64,000 bases of DNA from Congzhengia minquanensis. Lineage in GTDB: Bacteria; Bacillota; Clostridia; UBA1381; UBA9506. Positions 45,301 through 54,129 of the stretch are shown in pieces (within the stretch, counting starts at the first letter, position 1; each line of letters starts with the position of its first letter). The stretch spans positions 372,001 to 436,000 of the forward strand of contig NZ_JACRSU010000001.1 in assembly GCF_014384785.1 (NCBI RefSeq), read 5' to 3'. The position numbers and the translations under genes are program-made. The notes under the pieces were generated by a model, which did no database searches, was not told the DNA's origin, and was given only the letters and a program-made list of their open reading frames with translations.

Positions 45301-46073
45301 ATGGCGTTCTGAACGACAAACGGCCGGTTAAATTTTGCACCTAAACCATACATGCCGCCGGTTACCGTTTGAATGTCCCACCAGCTCTGCTGCATTTTTA
45401 CAATAACCTGGTCTGCCTTTGCCGGATCCTGCAAAATAGAATCTACATGGCAAATCGCGGTAACCCAGCCTTGGGCCCATTTCATTTCTATGTCTTCGGC
45501 ATTCTCATAAATGCCCAGATCCTTTTTAGAAACATAGAACCCATCGCTTGAATAGCGCGAGCCGGGAGCCTGATAGATGTTAGTTCCAACCATGTCGTGC
45601 TCGCTGCTTGCAATGTCGGCCTTTCTGCCGCCTACATAAAGTTCACGGATTCGCTCAAAGCCTTCCGCTTTTGCCTGCCAAAGGTTTGCAGACCCAGGCA
45701 CCGGCGAGAAGCCTGAAATCGTTCTGCCGCCGGACAGCACAGGCTGCCCCTCGCCGCGGTAAATTACCCGGTATCCGTTTTTACCGGAATCTACAGATGT
45801 AAAATCGATGGTATTTTCCAGATAATAATTTCCCGGGCCAATGTTTACGATAATATCTCCCTGCATTCCGTCTGATACGGCGCGTACTGCGTCGCGCGCC
45901 TGTTCCACCGTTGCAAAGGGAGAGCTCTTCGTTCCGTTTCCGCCGGCAGGCGCACCTGCCGAAACATAAAATTCTTTCCATGCCGAAGATTCCGTATTTT
46001 CCCCAAAAGCTAATACGGGCAGCACAGCGGCAATGATAAAGAATGATAAGAAACTTATCCACAATCTCCGCAT
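42372..46073 (-). CDS. Secreted right-handed beta-helix protein, GH141-like
   Basis: A 1233-residue exported protein. Signal peptide 1-24. Residues 32-430 and about 590-760 form a right-handed parallel beta-helix, opening with FYVSAGAPAGGNGTKSSPFATV, typical of GH141 and related polysaccharide enzymes. An F5/8C-like module appears to be inserted at about 435-590. A helical region (about 800-985), an Ig-like stretch and a lectin-like domain (about 1085-1233) follow. Candidate activities are fucosidase, xylanase or pectin-related. I cannot assign catalytic residues with confidence. It is the first gene of the surface operon, 16 bases before the discoidin gene. Confidence 0.78.
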   Translation of the reverse strand: MRRLWISFLSFFIIAAVLPVLAFGENTESSAWKEFYVSAGAPAGGNGTKSSPFATVEQARDAVRAVSDGMQGDIIVNIGPGNYYLENTIDFTSVDSGKNGYRVIYRGEGQPVLSGGRTISGFSPVPGSANLWQAKAEGFERIRELYVGGRKADIASSEHDMVGTNIYQAPGSRYSSDGFYVSKKDLGIYENAEDIEMKWAQGWVTAICHVDSILQDPAKADQVIVKMQQSWWDIQTVTGGMYGLGAKFNRPFVVQNAMELLDRPGEFYYNRKTQMLYYMPREGENMVQAQVIAPKLEKLVRVTGDTNGDKAKNISFEGIKFAHTTWHYPGEAGILLYQQQKLNQYTDFFDYIPGAIEVNRGDGIAFEDNTFFGFASSGLVLENAVENTVVNGNAFSDIGNAGIVSGRAYHGGNDGIVNSSKNNRPSETAQWNLINGSERLTASYYGPDQDHTLSAVLGSQFWVDSEKYPYGVTWSGDPDAPAQGERTWLRYDFDKPYSIDKIVLAFDPAAVSKPQRSGFEILLSNDRTFADYETIAVQTSPADHVAAYPVNTKEKYRYMMIRTTDATSFALSGAWAFTPDVKLEAVAQINKNNTVSNNYLTRVDDTIYGGGGISGNYNEALSILHNEIYEVPYSGIASGWGWNMTNRGTKNNNISHNLIVDACQYLSDGGGIYTLSDQNGSKVTNNYVKNLFTGNASFYPDEGSSNSTWDNNVQEDAFLNWHVWTDTIQNNTMSNTYGTHDAVRYRGVNNQFDPVKVFLPGQPGEEAYTVIQNAGLEPGYEKLRERVPAGKLRLPDERSRYLDILEGGLIDTNILSLNKVAENVLNNGSFGNLPGQYPIKFRYQLQTAYENMNSAGMADKLERMIELRNVINDTSSAFYRMDLKDMLAFCQSALENAKVSVDGEDLSDAVCIKILNGAVTGRVLDTYPAQSVQEFATEFKAMKQEAETAKTDAEQLRLVIRLEEAYSKFANAKYDAGIAYVHAAAATRTEIDRDSHTATLYVPFGTDLSSVKLEVTPSGSAIIAAQTDKADLTKDFKLPVYCKEAQRYEFWTVRAVEGDPEQADGWATFSAQENCVTAMPSGGTLLTAGKVPYMNKLAAQDGETLQIKFRPITSNDVNSFSVLFGANRSDVKTNCMNLGDSRLQIDVSGNAGTLYEVISGVKTKLTAVAFPVKYNAENTLELKLSRQDGRTQAVVTLNGAVVANTFTNLNYAGGYAGFDNSDFGIEIVNFKKY

Positions 46074-46200
46074 TTTTTTCCTCTCTTTCCTTCTGTACGA
46101 TGATAAAATTCTTTTATATTTTTTGTTTCTGCCGTAAAATGCGATGCTTTTCTCTCTTCTTTTCCTCCTTATAATTTTCTATGTCAGCAAAGCAGAAGTT

Positions 46201-46239
46201 GTTTGCATGTATACATGCAAACAAAGGAGTACTCCTTTG
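46201..46239. promoter_or_regulatory. Two adjoining perfect palindromes, probable operators of the surface operon
   Basis: A perfect 22-base palindrome (46201-46222; half-site GTTTGCATGTA) is directly joined to a perfect 18-base palindrome (46222-46239; half-site CAAAGGAGT), sharing the C at 46222. They lie about +10 to +48 from the predicted start of the minus-strand operon, where a repressor would block transcription. The TGTATACA core resembles sites of GntR/AraR-type repressors. They could alternatively fold as leader RNA hairpins. Confidence 0.65.
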
Positions 46240-46255
46240 CCCAATATTGTTTATT

Positions 46256-46284
46256 ACTATACCATATTTATTTGCTATTTTCAA
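46256..46284 (-). promoter_or_regulatory. Promoter of the surface operon
   Basis: Minus-strand TTGAAA (46279-46284), 17 bases, and an extended -10 TGGTATAGT (TATAGT at 46256-46261). Confidence 0.75.
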
Positions 46285-46440
46285 TACGTTTTTCTACAGA
46301 TAATACAAAAGTGCATGTTTGAAATACAATAATATCATAAAAATTCACCAAAAGAGTTAAGGTTTCTTTCATTCTGCCAATTTTGGCACAATTTCACATA
46401 TTTTGTCAGAAAAACCAATTAAAAATTCCCGTTTTAAGGA

Positions 46441-46469
46441 TTGATTTTCAAGCCGCACTGTGCTATACT
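46441..46469 (+). promoter_or_regulatory. Promoter of the thiamine operon
   Basis: TTGATT (46441-46446), 17 bases, TATACT (46464-46469), directly ahead of the TPP riboswitch. Confidence 0.78.
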
Positions 46470-46490
46470 GAAAGTCGAATAGAATAAAAA

Positions 46491-46575
46491 ATGGGGGGCT
46501 CGCGCAAAGCGGGCTGAGAGTAAGCTGTGTTGCTTTGACCCACAACCTGATTTGGATAATGCCAACGTAGGGATA
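46491..46575 (+). ncRNA. TPP riboswitch (THI box)
   Basis: The aptamer is recognised from the CTGAGA motif (46514-46519), the ACCTGATTTGGATAATGCC stretch (from 46545) and the closing CGTAGGGA (46566-46573), in the right order and spacing. It binds thiamine pyrophosphate. A terminator hairpin follows 15 bases later, so control is by premature termination of thiM-thiE-HAD-thiD-thiC. Confidence 0.96.
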
Positions 46576-46588
46576 TATGGTTTCTTTT

Positions 46589-46629
46589 AGCGTATATACT
46601 TGCTGGTATATACGCTTTTTTATTTTTTT
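46589..46629 (+). terminator. Terminator of the TPP riboswitch expression platform
   Basis: An 11-bp stem (46589-46599 with 46606-46616), followed by a long T-rich tract, sits between the aptamer and the thiM ribosome site. Confidence 0.9.
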
Positions 46630-46649
46630 AACAAAGGAGATTTTACATT

Positions 46650-47471
46650 ATGCTGGGAAACTGTCTTGAAAATGTACGAAAAACCGTGCCTTTGGTGCAC
46701 AACATTACAAACTATGTCACCGTTAACGACGTGGCAAACGTTTTGCTGGCCTGCGGGGGCAGCCCAATTATGTCGGACGAAATTGACGACGTGTCCGACA
46801 TCACGTCGATTTGCGGCGGTCTGAACATTAACATTGGAACGCTGAATAAAAACACCATTGCCGCCATGTTTGCGGCGGGTAAAAAGGCCAACGAGCTGGG
46901 ACACAAGGTTGTGTTAGACCCGGTTGGCGCAGGCGCATCTGCCCTTCGCACAAAAACCGCTCTGGATTTGGCGGATACAATAAAGTTCGACGCAATTCGG
47001 GGCAACATTTCAGAAATTAAAACCCTTTCCGCAGGAAGCGGAAGCACAAAAGGTGTGGACGCTGACAGCGCCGACGCAGTTGACGATAACAACTTAGACA
47101 GCGCAGTTGCATTTGTGAAACAGCTGGCAAAGGAACGGAACACGATTATTGCCGTAACCGGCGCCACTGATTTGGTAGCAGACGCTAAAACCTGCTATAT
47201 AATAAAAAACGGCAGGCCTGAAATGAGCAAAATTACAGGCACGGGCTGTCAGCTTTCCGGCATGCTCGCCGCGTTTTTGGTCGCGAATCCTGAGAACCCG
47301 TTAGAGGCCGCAGCTGCCGCTGTCTGCACCATGGGGCTTGCCGGAGAAATCGGATTTGCCAACATGGAAAAGGCCGACGGAAACTCCACCTACAGAAACA
47401 GAATTATCGACGCAATTTATAACATGACGAGTGAAGAACTGAACAAAGGAGCAAACTATGAAATTCGATAA
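46650..47471 (+). CDS. thiM: Hydroxyethylthiazole kinase
   Basis: A 273-residue ribokinase-fold enzyme that phosphorylates salvaged 4-methyl-5-hydroxyethylthiazole with ATP. The family start VPLVHNITNYVTVNDVAN, the DPVGAGASALR stretch near residue 90, and the anion-hole motif GTGCQLSGM near 195 are diagnostic, including the catalytic Cys in TGTGC. AAAGGAG precedes the ATG. It is the first gene of the operon under the TPP riboswitch and overlaps thiE by 14 bases. Confidence 0.96.
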   Translation: MLGNCLENVRKTVPLVHNITNYVTVNDVANVLLACGGSPIMSDEIDDVSDITSICGGLNINIGTLNKNTIAAMFAAGKKANELGHKVVLDPVGAGASALRTKTALDLADTIKFDAIRGNISEIKTLSAGSGSTKGVDADSADAVDDNNLDSAVAFVKQLAKERNTIIAVTGATDLVADAKTCYIIKNGRPEMSKITGTGCQLSGMLAAFLVANPENPLEAAAAAVCTMGLAGEIGFANMEKADGNSTYRNRIIDAIYNMTSEELNKGANYEIR

Positions 47472-48099
47472 AAAAAGCCTGCTGCTCTACGCTGTGACGG
47501 ACAGAAGCTGGCTGGGAACAGATACGCTGGCAAAGCAGGTTGAAATGGCCTTAAAAGGCGGCGCAACTTTTGTTCAGCTTCGGGAAAAGCACTTAGACCA
47601 CGACGCATTTTTAGCCGAGGCGCTGGAGGTAAAAGCACTGTGCAAAAAATTTAGCGTACCTTTTGTAATTAACGACAACGTGGCGTTGGCAAAGGAAATT
47701 GACGCTGACGGCGTGCATGTGGGACAAAGTGACATGGAAACCGGCTCTGTCCGGGAATTTTTGGGCAGCGGGAAAATTGTTGGTGTGTCGGCCCAGACCG
47801 TGGAACAGGCACTTTTGGCCCAGGCCCGCGGAGCGGACTATCTGGGTGTGGGCGCAGTGTTTCCCACCGGCTCGAAGGACGATGCGGAGGATGTTGGCAT
47901 AGATACGCTAAAGGCCATTTGCGCAGCAGTAAACATTCCCGTTATCGCCATTGGCGGAATTGGGCCGCAAAACGTGGCAAAGCTTAATGGTAGCGGCGTT
48001 TGCGGCATTGCAGTTATCAGCGCGATTTTTGCGCAGCAGGATATCACTGCCGCAACAAAACAGCTTCGTACTTTAACGGAAAGGATGACGGAGCAATGA
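47458..48099 (+). CDS. thiE: Thiamine-phosphate synthase
   Basis: A 213-residue TIM-barrel enzyme that joins HMP-pyrophosphate and thiazole phosphate to thiamine phosphate. Motifs: VQLREKHLD near residue 42, FVINDNVALAKEIDADGVHVGQSDM near 75-98 (as two strands with their catalytic Asp), GVGAVFPTGSKDDA near 130, and AIGGIG near 170. It starts within thiM (14-base overlap) and ends with a four-base overlap with the HAD gene. Confidence 0.95.
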   Translation: MKFDKKSLLLYAVTDRSWLGTDTLAKQVEMALKGGATFVQLREKHLDHDAFLAEALEVKALCKKFSVPFVINDNVALAKEIDADGVHVGQSDMETGSVREFLGSGKIVGVSAQTVEQALLAQARGADYLGVGAVFPTGSKDDAEDVGIDTLKAICAAVNIPVIAIGGIGPQNVAKLNGSGVCGIAVISAIFAQQDITAATKQLRTLTERMTEQ

Positions 48100-48761
48100 T
48101 TGAAGGCGCAATCTTTGATGTAGACGGCACCATTTTAGACTCCATGCCCATGTGGGACAACATTGGACGCATCTATTTGCAGCAAAAGGGAATTGAGGCA
48201 GAACCCAATTTAAACCGAGTTATGTTTACTATGACCATGCCGGAGGCCGCGGATTACTTAAAACAAAAATATGCTCTGCCCCGCTCCCCTGAAGAAATTA
48301 TAACTGAAATTAACGGCATGATTCAAAAATTTTATGAAAACAAGGTGCCGATGAAAGCAGGCGTTCATTCGCTTTTATTAAGCTTACACGCTCGGGGTAT
48401 TCCAATTACAGCGGCAAGCCTGAGCCAGCGCGGCATGATTGAAGCGGCATTTTCCCGGCTTGGGATTGACAAGCTGTTCCGCCGTGTTTTTACCAGCACC
48501 GAGATTGGCGCGGGAAAGGACCGGCCCGACATCTTCTATGCCGCCCAGGTGCATATGGGAACAGATATATCCTCCACCTGGGTGTTTGAAGACGGGCTTT
48601 ATGCCATGAAAACAGCGAAAGCGGCAGGTTTTCGGATTTGCGGTGTGTTTGATCCGTCGAGCATTTCCGACCAGGAAGAAATTCAGTCTGTCTGCGACGT
48701 ATATCTGCCTTCGTATGAAGGCGTTTTGGTCAGCAGATTTGAGGGGGAAAGCGAATTATGA
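48096..48761 (+). CDS. HAD-superfamily phosphatase in the thiamine operon
   Basis: A 221-residue HAD hydrolase of the beta-phosphoglucomutase-like subgroup. The nucleophile motif FDVDGTILDS has Asp8 and Asp10, motif II is TAASLSQ with Ser where Thr is usual, the motif III Lys lies in GAGKDRPD, and motif IV is VFEDGLYA. The ATG at 48096 overlaps the thiE stop as ATGA, and the gene in turn overlaps thiD by four bases, so its production is coupled to thiamine enzymes. This suggests a phosphatase for thiamine phosphate, HMP phosphate or a damaged intermediate; that is inference. Confidence 0.85.
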   Translation: MIEGAIFDVDGTILDSMPMWDNIGRIYLQQKGIEAEPNLNRVMFTMTMPEAADYLKQKYALPRSPEEIITEINGMIQKFYENKVPMKAGVHSLLLSLHARGIPITAASLSQRGMIEAAFSRLGIDKLFRRVFTSTEIGAGKDRPDIFYAAQVHMGTDISSTWVFEDGLYAMKTAKAAGFRICGVFDPSSISDQEEIQSVCDVYLPSYEGVLVSRFEGESEL

Positions 48762-49549
48762 AAACAGCATTGACCATTGCCGGAAGCGACTCCTCCGGCG
48801 GCGCAGGAATTCAGGCGGACATAAAAACCATGACGGCCCACGGCGTTTATGCCATGAGCGCCGTTACGGCCTTAACTGCCCAAAACACCACAGGTGTGAA
48901 AGGCATTTTTGAGGTTCCGCCCACGTTTTTGGCAGACCAGCTTGACTGTGTCTTTACCGATATTCCACCCGACGCGGTGAAAATTGGAATGGTTTCAAAC
49001 AAAGAACTGATTGAAACCATTGCGGAAAAGCTATCAGAATACGGTGCAAAAAACATTGTTTTAGACCCGGTGATGGTTGCAACAAGCGGCGCAAGCCTTT
49101 CCAGCGAAAGCGCCGTGACCGCGTTAAAAGAACGGCTGCTGCCAAACTGCACCGTTGTGACGCCCAATCTGTTTGAAGCAGAAATTTTGAGCGGTTTAAA
49201 AATCCGGTCAAAAATCGACATGGAGCAAGCGTCACAGGCCATTCTGGGCGCCTATGGCTGCGCGGTGCTTTTAAAAGGCGGACATAGCGAGAACGACGCA
49301 GACGACCTGCTGTATCAACAAAGCGGGCCAACGTGGTTTCATGCAGGTCGGATTGAAACCAAAAATACACACGGAACGGGCTGCACGCTGTCCAGCGCCA
49401 TCTGCTCGAATTTAGCAAAGGGGTTTGATTTAAACACTTCGGTAAAAAAGGCGAAACGCTATATCACAGGCGCGCTGGAAGCGAATCTGGATTTGGGGAT
49501 TGGTTCCGGTCCTTTAAACCTTGCTTTTGCCATTGAGGGTAACTTTTAA
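48758..49549 (+). CDS. thiD: Hydroxymethylpyrimidine/phosphomethylpyrimidine kinase
   Basis: A 263-residue ribokinase-fold enzyme that phosphorylates HMP and HMP-phosphate. Signatures are AGSDSSGGAGIQADIKT at the N-terminus, DPVMVATSGASL near residue 105, and the GTGCTLSSAI anion hole near residue 207. The length is normal for the single-domain ThiD. The ATG overlaps the HAD gene stop by four bases. The overall operon order is thiM-thiE-HAD-thiD-thiC. Confidence 0.96.
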   Translation: MKTALTIAGSDSSGGAGIQADIKTMTAHGVYAMSAVTALTAQNTTGVKGIFEVPPTFLADQLDCVFTDIPPDAVKIGMVSNKELIETIAEKLSEYGAKNIVLDPVMVATSGASLSSESAVTALKERLLPNCTVVTPNLFEAEILSGLKIRSKIDMEQASQAILGAYGCAVLLKGGHSENDADDLLYQQSGPTWFHAGRIETKNTHGTGCTLSSAICSNLAKGFDLNTSVKKAKRYITGALEANLDLGIGSGPLNLAFAIEGNF

Positions 49550-49573
49550 TTTGGAAAGAGAGGTTTCATTAGA

Positions 49574-50887
49574 ATGCGCGAATATAAAACACAAATGGAA
49601 GCCGCAAAGCGCGGAATTATCACGCCGGAAATGAAAACGGTTGCAGAAAAGGAATGCATGGAACCGGAAAAGCTTTTGGAGCTTGTGGCAAAGGGGCAGG
49701 TTGCCATTCCGGCCAATGTGAACCACACGTCCCTTTCGGCAGAGGGTATCGGCTCTGGCCTGAAGACCAAAATTAACGTAAACCTGGGAATTTCCGGGGA
49801 CTGCAAAAACTATGATGTGGAAATGCAAAAGGTAAACATGGCAGTGAAATTCGGCGCCGAGGCCATTATGGATTTAAGCAACTACGGCAAGACCAACACC
49901 TTTCGCCGGGCGCTGATTAAAACGTGCCCGGCCATGATTGGCACGGTGCCCATGTATGACGCCATTGGGTATTTGGAAAAAGATTTGCTGGAAATTACCG
50001 CAAAGGATTTTTTAAGGGTCGTACGTGCCCATGCGGAAGAAGGCGTGGATTTTATGACCATTCACGCCGGAATAAACCGTCGGTGCGTGGAAGCATTTCG
50101 CCGTGAGGGACGGAAAATGAACATTGTTTCCCGGGGCGGCTCTCTGTTGTTTGCCTGGATGGAAATGACGGGCAACGAAAATCCGTTTTTTGAATATTAC
50201 GACGAGGTGCTGGAAATTTTGCGTGAGTTTGACGTAACTGTCAGCTTAGGGGACGCGCTGCGCCCCGGCTGCATTGACGACGCCACCGATGCGGGACAGA
50301 TTGCAGAACTGATTGAGCTTGGAAACTTAACCAAACGTGCCTGGGACAAGGACGTGCAGGTGATGGTGGAAGGGCCCGGACACATGGCAATGGATGAAAT
50401 TGCCGCCAATATGAAGCTGCAAAAGCGGCTTTGCCACGGCGCGCCGTTTTATGTGTTAGGCCCGCTGGTAACCGACATTGCCCCGGGCTACGACCACATT
50501 ACCTCGGCCATTGGCGGCGCGATTGCGGCGGCCAGCGGCGCAGATTTTCTTTGTTATGTCACCCCGGCGGAGCACCTGCGCCTGCCGGATTTGGCAGACG
50601 TGAAAGAGGGCATTATTGCAAGCAAAATTGCGGCCCATGCAGCGGACATTGCAAAAAAAATCCCCCATGCCAGGGATTTGGACAAAGAAATGGCAAAGGC
50701 CCGGCATGAAGTGGACTGGGACAAGATGTTTGACCTTGCCATTGACGGTGAAAAAGCCAGGGAATATTTTGAAAGCACGCCTCCAGCCGACCGTCACACC
50801 TGCTCCATGTGCGGCAAAATGTGTGCCGTACGCACCACCAACATGATTTTAGAAGGAAAAAAAGTGGAGTTTTGCTCGGAAAAATAA
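49574..50887 (+). CDS. thiC: Phosphomethylpyrimidine synthase (radical SAM)
   Basis: A 437-residue enzyme that rearranges aminoimidazole ribotide to HMP-phosphate using a 4Fe-4S cluster and S-adenosylmethionine. Conserved blocks include [11 protein letters not shown] near residue 70, [13 protein letters not shown] near residue 264, and the C-terminal cluster motif CSMCGKMC. The Cys spacing is CX2CX3C rather than the CX2CX4C of E. coli ThiC. It is shorter than E. coli ThiC (about 630), lacking that protein's N-terminal extension. AGAGAGG precedes the ATG. No thiG, thiH or thiS is present here. Confidence 0.95.
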   Translation: MREYKTQMEAAKRGIITPEMKTVAEKECMEPEKLLELVAKGQVAIPANVNHTSLSAEGIGSGLKTKINVNLGISGDCKNYDVEMQKVNMAVKFGAEAIMDLSNYGKTNTFRRALIKTCPAMIGTVPMYDAIGYLEKDLLEITAKDFLRVVRAHAEEGVDFMTIHAGINRRCVEAFRREGRKMNIVSRGGSLLFAWMEMTGNENPFFEYYDEVLEILREFDVTVSLGDALRPGCIDDATDAGQIAELIELGNLTKRAWDKDVQVMVEGPGHMAMDEIAANMKLQKRLCHGAPFYVLGPLVTDIAPGYDHITSAIGGAIAAASGADFLCYVTPAEHLRLPDLADVKEGIIASKIAAHAADIAKKIPHARDLDKEMAKARHEVDWDKMFDLAIDGEKAREYFESTPPADRHTCSMCGKMCAVRTTNMILEGKKVEFCSEK

Positions 50888-50898
50888 AAAATAAACAA

Positions 50899-50934
50899 CA
50901 AAGCCCCGTGCTATTTTGCACGGGGCTTTTGTTT
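50899..50934. terminator. Bidirectional terminator after thiC
   Basis: A GC-rich stem (50901-50911 with 50918-50928), a six-base loop, then T-rich sequence on the plus strand and an A-rich 5' flank, between convergent thiC and carB. Confidence 0.88.
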
Positions 50935-50940
50935 CAAACG

Positions 50941-53900
50941 TCAATTGTCAATTGTTGAAATGGTAATGGTTACTTCTTCTAAAACGTCTAAAAATACGCG
51001 GACGGTGTCTAAGGCAGTAAACATGGTAATGTTGTTTTCTACCGCACAGCGCCTGAGCTGATAGCCGTCGGTTTCGTGAGTTTTTGCGTTAATGTCTTTG
51101 GTGTTGATTACATAGGTTACATAGCCTTTGCGCATAGAGTCGAAAATACCGTCGTCCCCTTCGCCGCTGGTGCGTTCCCTGGTTCTGATGCCGTTTTCTT
51201 TTAAGAACTTCGCAGTGCCATGTGTTGCTTCGATGTTAAAGCCCAAATTGTAAAACCGCTTGATGAGCGGAAGCGCTTCGTTCTTATCCTTGTCGGCAAT
51301 GGTAACGAAAACCGTACCATAGTTCACCACGTGCATGTCAGAAGCCTGTAAGGCCTTATACAGCGCACGGGTTAAGGATTTGTCGTAACCAATGGCCTCG
51401 CCGGTGGATTTCATTTCTGGTGAAAGATATGCGTCAAGTCCGCGGATTTTCGAGAACGAGAACGCCGGCGCTTTTACATACCACCACTTTTTCTCTTCGG
51501 GGTAAATGGAGGTAAAGCCCTGTTCCTTTAAAGATTTTCCCAAAATAACCAGCGTGGCAATGTCTGCAAGCTGATAGCCTGTGGATTTCGACAAAAACGG
51601 CACTGTTCTTGAGGAACGGGGGTTAACCTCTATTACATAAACGTTATCTTCCTTGTCCACAATGAACTGAATGTTGTAAAGCCCGATGATGCCGATGCCC
51701 AGCCCCAAACGTTTTGTGTAATCCAAGATAACGTTTTTCACTTCTTTTGAAATGCTGAACGTAGGGTAAACGGAAATTGAGTCGCCGGAGTGGATTCCCG
51801 TACGCTCCACGTGTTCCATAATGCCCGGAACGAACACGTCTGTCCCGTCGCAAACCGCGTCTACCTCAACTTCTTTTCCGATGATGTATTTATCCACCAG
51901 CACTGGCTTGTCCTCATCAATTTCAACGGCGGTTTTCAGGTAGTGGCGCAAACCTTCTTCGTCCGCCACAATCTCCATTGCCCTGCCGCCCAAAACATAG
52001 CTGGGACGCACCAATACAGGATAGCCGATCTCCTCTGCCGCACGAATTCCGTCCTCCATTTTGGTCACGGCTTTCCCGTTTGGCTGGGGAATTTCCAGTT
52101 CCTCCATAATTTTTTCAAAAGAGTCCCTGTTTTCGGCCCGCTCAATTGCGTCACAGTCTGTTCCAATGAGCTTAACGCCCCGTTTCTTTAAAGGCTCGGC
52201 AAGGTTAATAGCCGTCTGCCCACCTAAAGATGCGATAACGCCCATGGGTTTTTCCAGTTCAATAATATTCATAACGTCCTCAACGGTAAGCGGCTCGAAA
52301 TACAGCTTATCGGAGGTGGTGTAGTCTGTGGAAACGGTTTCAGGATTATTATTGATGATGATAGACTCTATTCCGCTTTCCTTAATGGTTTTCACTGCAT
52401 GCACCGTGGAATAGTCGAACTCAACGCCCTGCCCGATTCGGATAGGGCCGGAGCCTAAAACAATAATTTTCGCTTTATCTGACACGATTGACTCGTTCTC
52501 CTCCTCATAGGTGGAGTAAAAATATGGAATATAGCTGTCAAACTCGCTGGCGCAGGTGTCAATCATTTTATACACCGGAAACATGTTGTGTTTTTTTCGC
52601 ATTTCAAACACGTCGTCCTCTGTCATCTGCCAGAGATGGGCGATATATTTGTCGCAGAATCCCATTTTCTTTGCCTTGTAAAGCAGGTCGATGTTTCCAA
52701 CGCTTTCGGGCTGTTCTAGTACCTTTTCAAAATCCACAATGTTTTTAATTTTATCTAAGAAAAACATATCAATTTGCGTCACGTTGCAAATTCTTGAGTG
52801 GTCCACGCCCAAATACATGAGCTGGGCAATGGCATAAATCCGGTCGTCCGTGCCCTCTTCAATATATTTCATCAAATCGTCTACCGACATTTTGCTCTTG
52901 TCAAATTTTGACATGTAAATGTGGCACACGCCGATTTCCAAAGACCTGGTTGCTTTCAGCAGACTTTCCTCCATTGTCCGGCCTATGGCCATAACCTCGC
53001 CTGTGGCTTTCATTTGGGTAGAAAGCTTATTCGACGCCTGGGTAAACTTGTCAAAGGGGAACCGGGGCATTTTGGTTACCACGTAATCCAGCGTGGGCTC
53101 AAACGACGCGGGGGTATTCGCAATCATAATTTCGTCTAAGGTCATGCCCACGGCAATTTTAGCTGAAACCCTTGCGATTGGGTAACCGCTGGCTTTCGAT
53201 GCCAAAGCCGACGACCTTGACACCCTGGGATTTACCTCAATTACATAATATTGAAACGACTGGGGGTCTAATGCAAACTGCACGTTACAGCCGCCCTCTA
53301 CTTTTAATGCCCGAATAATTTTCAGCGCACTGTCGCGGAGCATGTGATATTCCTTGTTCGTCAGCGTCTGGCTGGGGGCGACTACAATCGAATCCCCCGT
53401 ATGTATGCCCACAGGGTCTAAATTTTCCATGTTACAAATAGTAATGGCGGTGTCGTTTTTGTCGCGCATTACCTCATATTCAATTTCCTTATAGCCCTTA
53501 ATGCTTTTCTCTACCAAGACCTGTCCCACAGGGGAAAGCTTTAAGGCGTTTTTCATAATTTCGCAAAGTTCTTCCTCATCGTCGGCAAAGCCGCCGCCTG
53601 TGCCGCCCAGCGTAAACGCAGGACGAAGCACTACCGGATATCCAATCTCTTCCGCCGCCGATTTTGCCTCGTCAATAGTGTGGGTAATCACCGACGGCAG
53701 CACCGGCTCGCCCAATTCTTCACACAGCTCTTTAAACAGTTCTCTGTCCTCCGCCCGCTCAATACTTTCGCTGGACGTTCCCAAAAGCTCCACCTGACAC
53801 TCGGCTAAAACGCCTTTTTTTGCAAGCTGCATGGCAATATTAAGACCCGTTTGTCCGCCAATTCCCGGAACGATTGCGTCCGGCCGCTCATAGCGCAGGA

Positions 53901-54129
53901 TTTTTGCCATATATTCAAGGTTTAACGGCTCCATATATACCTTATCCGCAATGGAGGTATCGGTCATAATGGTTGCGGGGTTTGAGTTTGCCAAAACCAC
54001 CTCGTATCCCTCTTCTTTTAAGGCAAGGCACGCCTGGGTGCCCGCATAGTCGAACTCTGCGGCCTGGCCGATTACAATTGGGCCGGAGCCAATAACCAAA
54101 ACCTTTTTAATATCACTTCTTTTAGGCAT
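50941..54129 (-). CDS. carB: Carbamoyl-phosphate synthase large subunit
   Basis: A 1062-residue enzyme with two homologous ATP-grasp halves (about 1-400 and 550-935), a small oligomerisation domain between them and a C-terminal MGS-like domain (about 940-1062). It uses ammonia from CarA, bicarbonate and two ATP to make carbamoyl phosphate for pyrimidines and arginine. Markers: [19 protein letters not shown] near the N-terminus, [18 protein letters not shown] in the second half, and [16 protein letters not shown] near residue 835. Full length matches the family. The ATG overlaps carA by 8 bases. Confidence 0.97.
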   Translation of the reverse strand: MPKRSDIKKVLVIGSGPIVIGQAAEFDYAGTQACLALKEEGYEVVLANSNPATIMTDTSIADKVYMEPLNLEYMAKILRYERPDAIVPGIGGQTGLNIAMQLAKKGVLAECQVELLGTSSESIERAEDRELFKELCEELGEPVLPSVITHTIDEAKSAAEEIGYPVVLRPAFTLGGTGGGFADDEEELCEIMKNALKLSPVGQVLVEKSIKGYKEIEYEVMRDKNDTAITICNMENLDPVGIHTGDSIVVAPSQTLTNKEYHMLRDSALKIIRALKVEGGCNVQFALDPQSFQYYVIEVNPRVSRSSALASKASGYPIARVSAKIAVGMTLDEIMIANTPASFEPTLDYVVTKMPRFPFDKFTQASNKLSTQMKATGEVMAIGRTMEESLLKATRSLEIGVCHIYMSKFDKSKMSVDDLMKYIEEGTDDRIYAIAQLMYLGVDHSRICNVTQIDMFFLDKIKNIVDFEKVLEQPESVGNIDLLYKAKKMGFCDKYIAHLWQMTEDDVFEMRKKHNMFPVYKMIDTCASEFDSYIPYFYSTYEEENESIVSDKAKIIVLGSGPIRIGQGVEFDYSTVHAVKTIKESGIESIIINNNPETVSTDYTTSDKLYFEPLTVEDVMNIIELEKPMGVIASLGGQTAINLAEPLKKRGVKLIGTDCDAIERAENRDSFEKIMEELEIPQPNGKAVTKMEDGIRAAEEIGYPVLVRPSYVLGGRAMEIVADEEGLRHYLKTAVEIDEDKPVLVDKYIIGKEVEVDAVCDGTDVFVPGIMEHVERTGIHSGDSISVYPTFSISKEVKNVILDYTKRLGLGIGIIGLYNIQFIVDKEDNVYVIEVNPRSSRTVPFLSKSTGYQLADIATLVILGKSLKEQGFTSIYPEEKKWWYVKAPAFSFSKIRGLDAYLSPEMKSTGEAIGYDKSLTRALYKALQASDMHVVNYGTVFVTIADKDKNEALPLIKRFYNLGFNIEATHGTAKFLKENGIRTRERTSGEGDDGIFDSMRKGYVTYVINTKDINAKTHETDGYQLRRCAVENNITMFTALDTVRVFLDVLEEVTITISTIDN

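Larger units (their letters stand above)
46074..46440. other. Intergenic control region between the surface and thiamine operons
   Basis: No gene seen. On the minus strand it holds the promoter and operators of the surface operon (described separately) and then a leader of about 175 bases. Between about 46290 and 46440 the sequence is AT-rich with no structure that I recognise. Confidence 0.7.
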
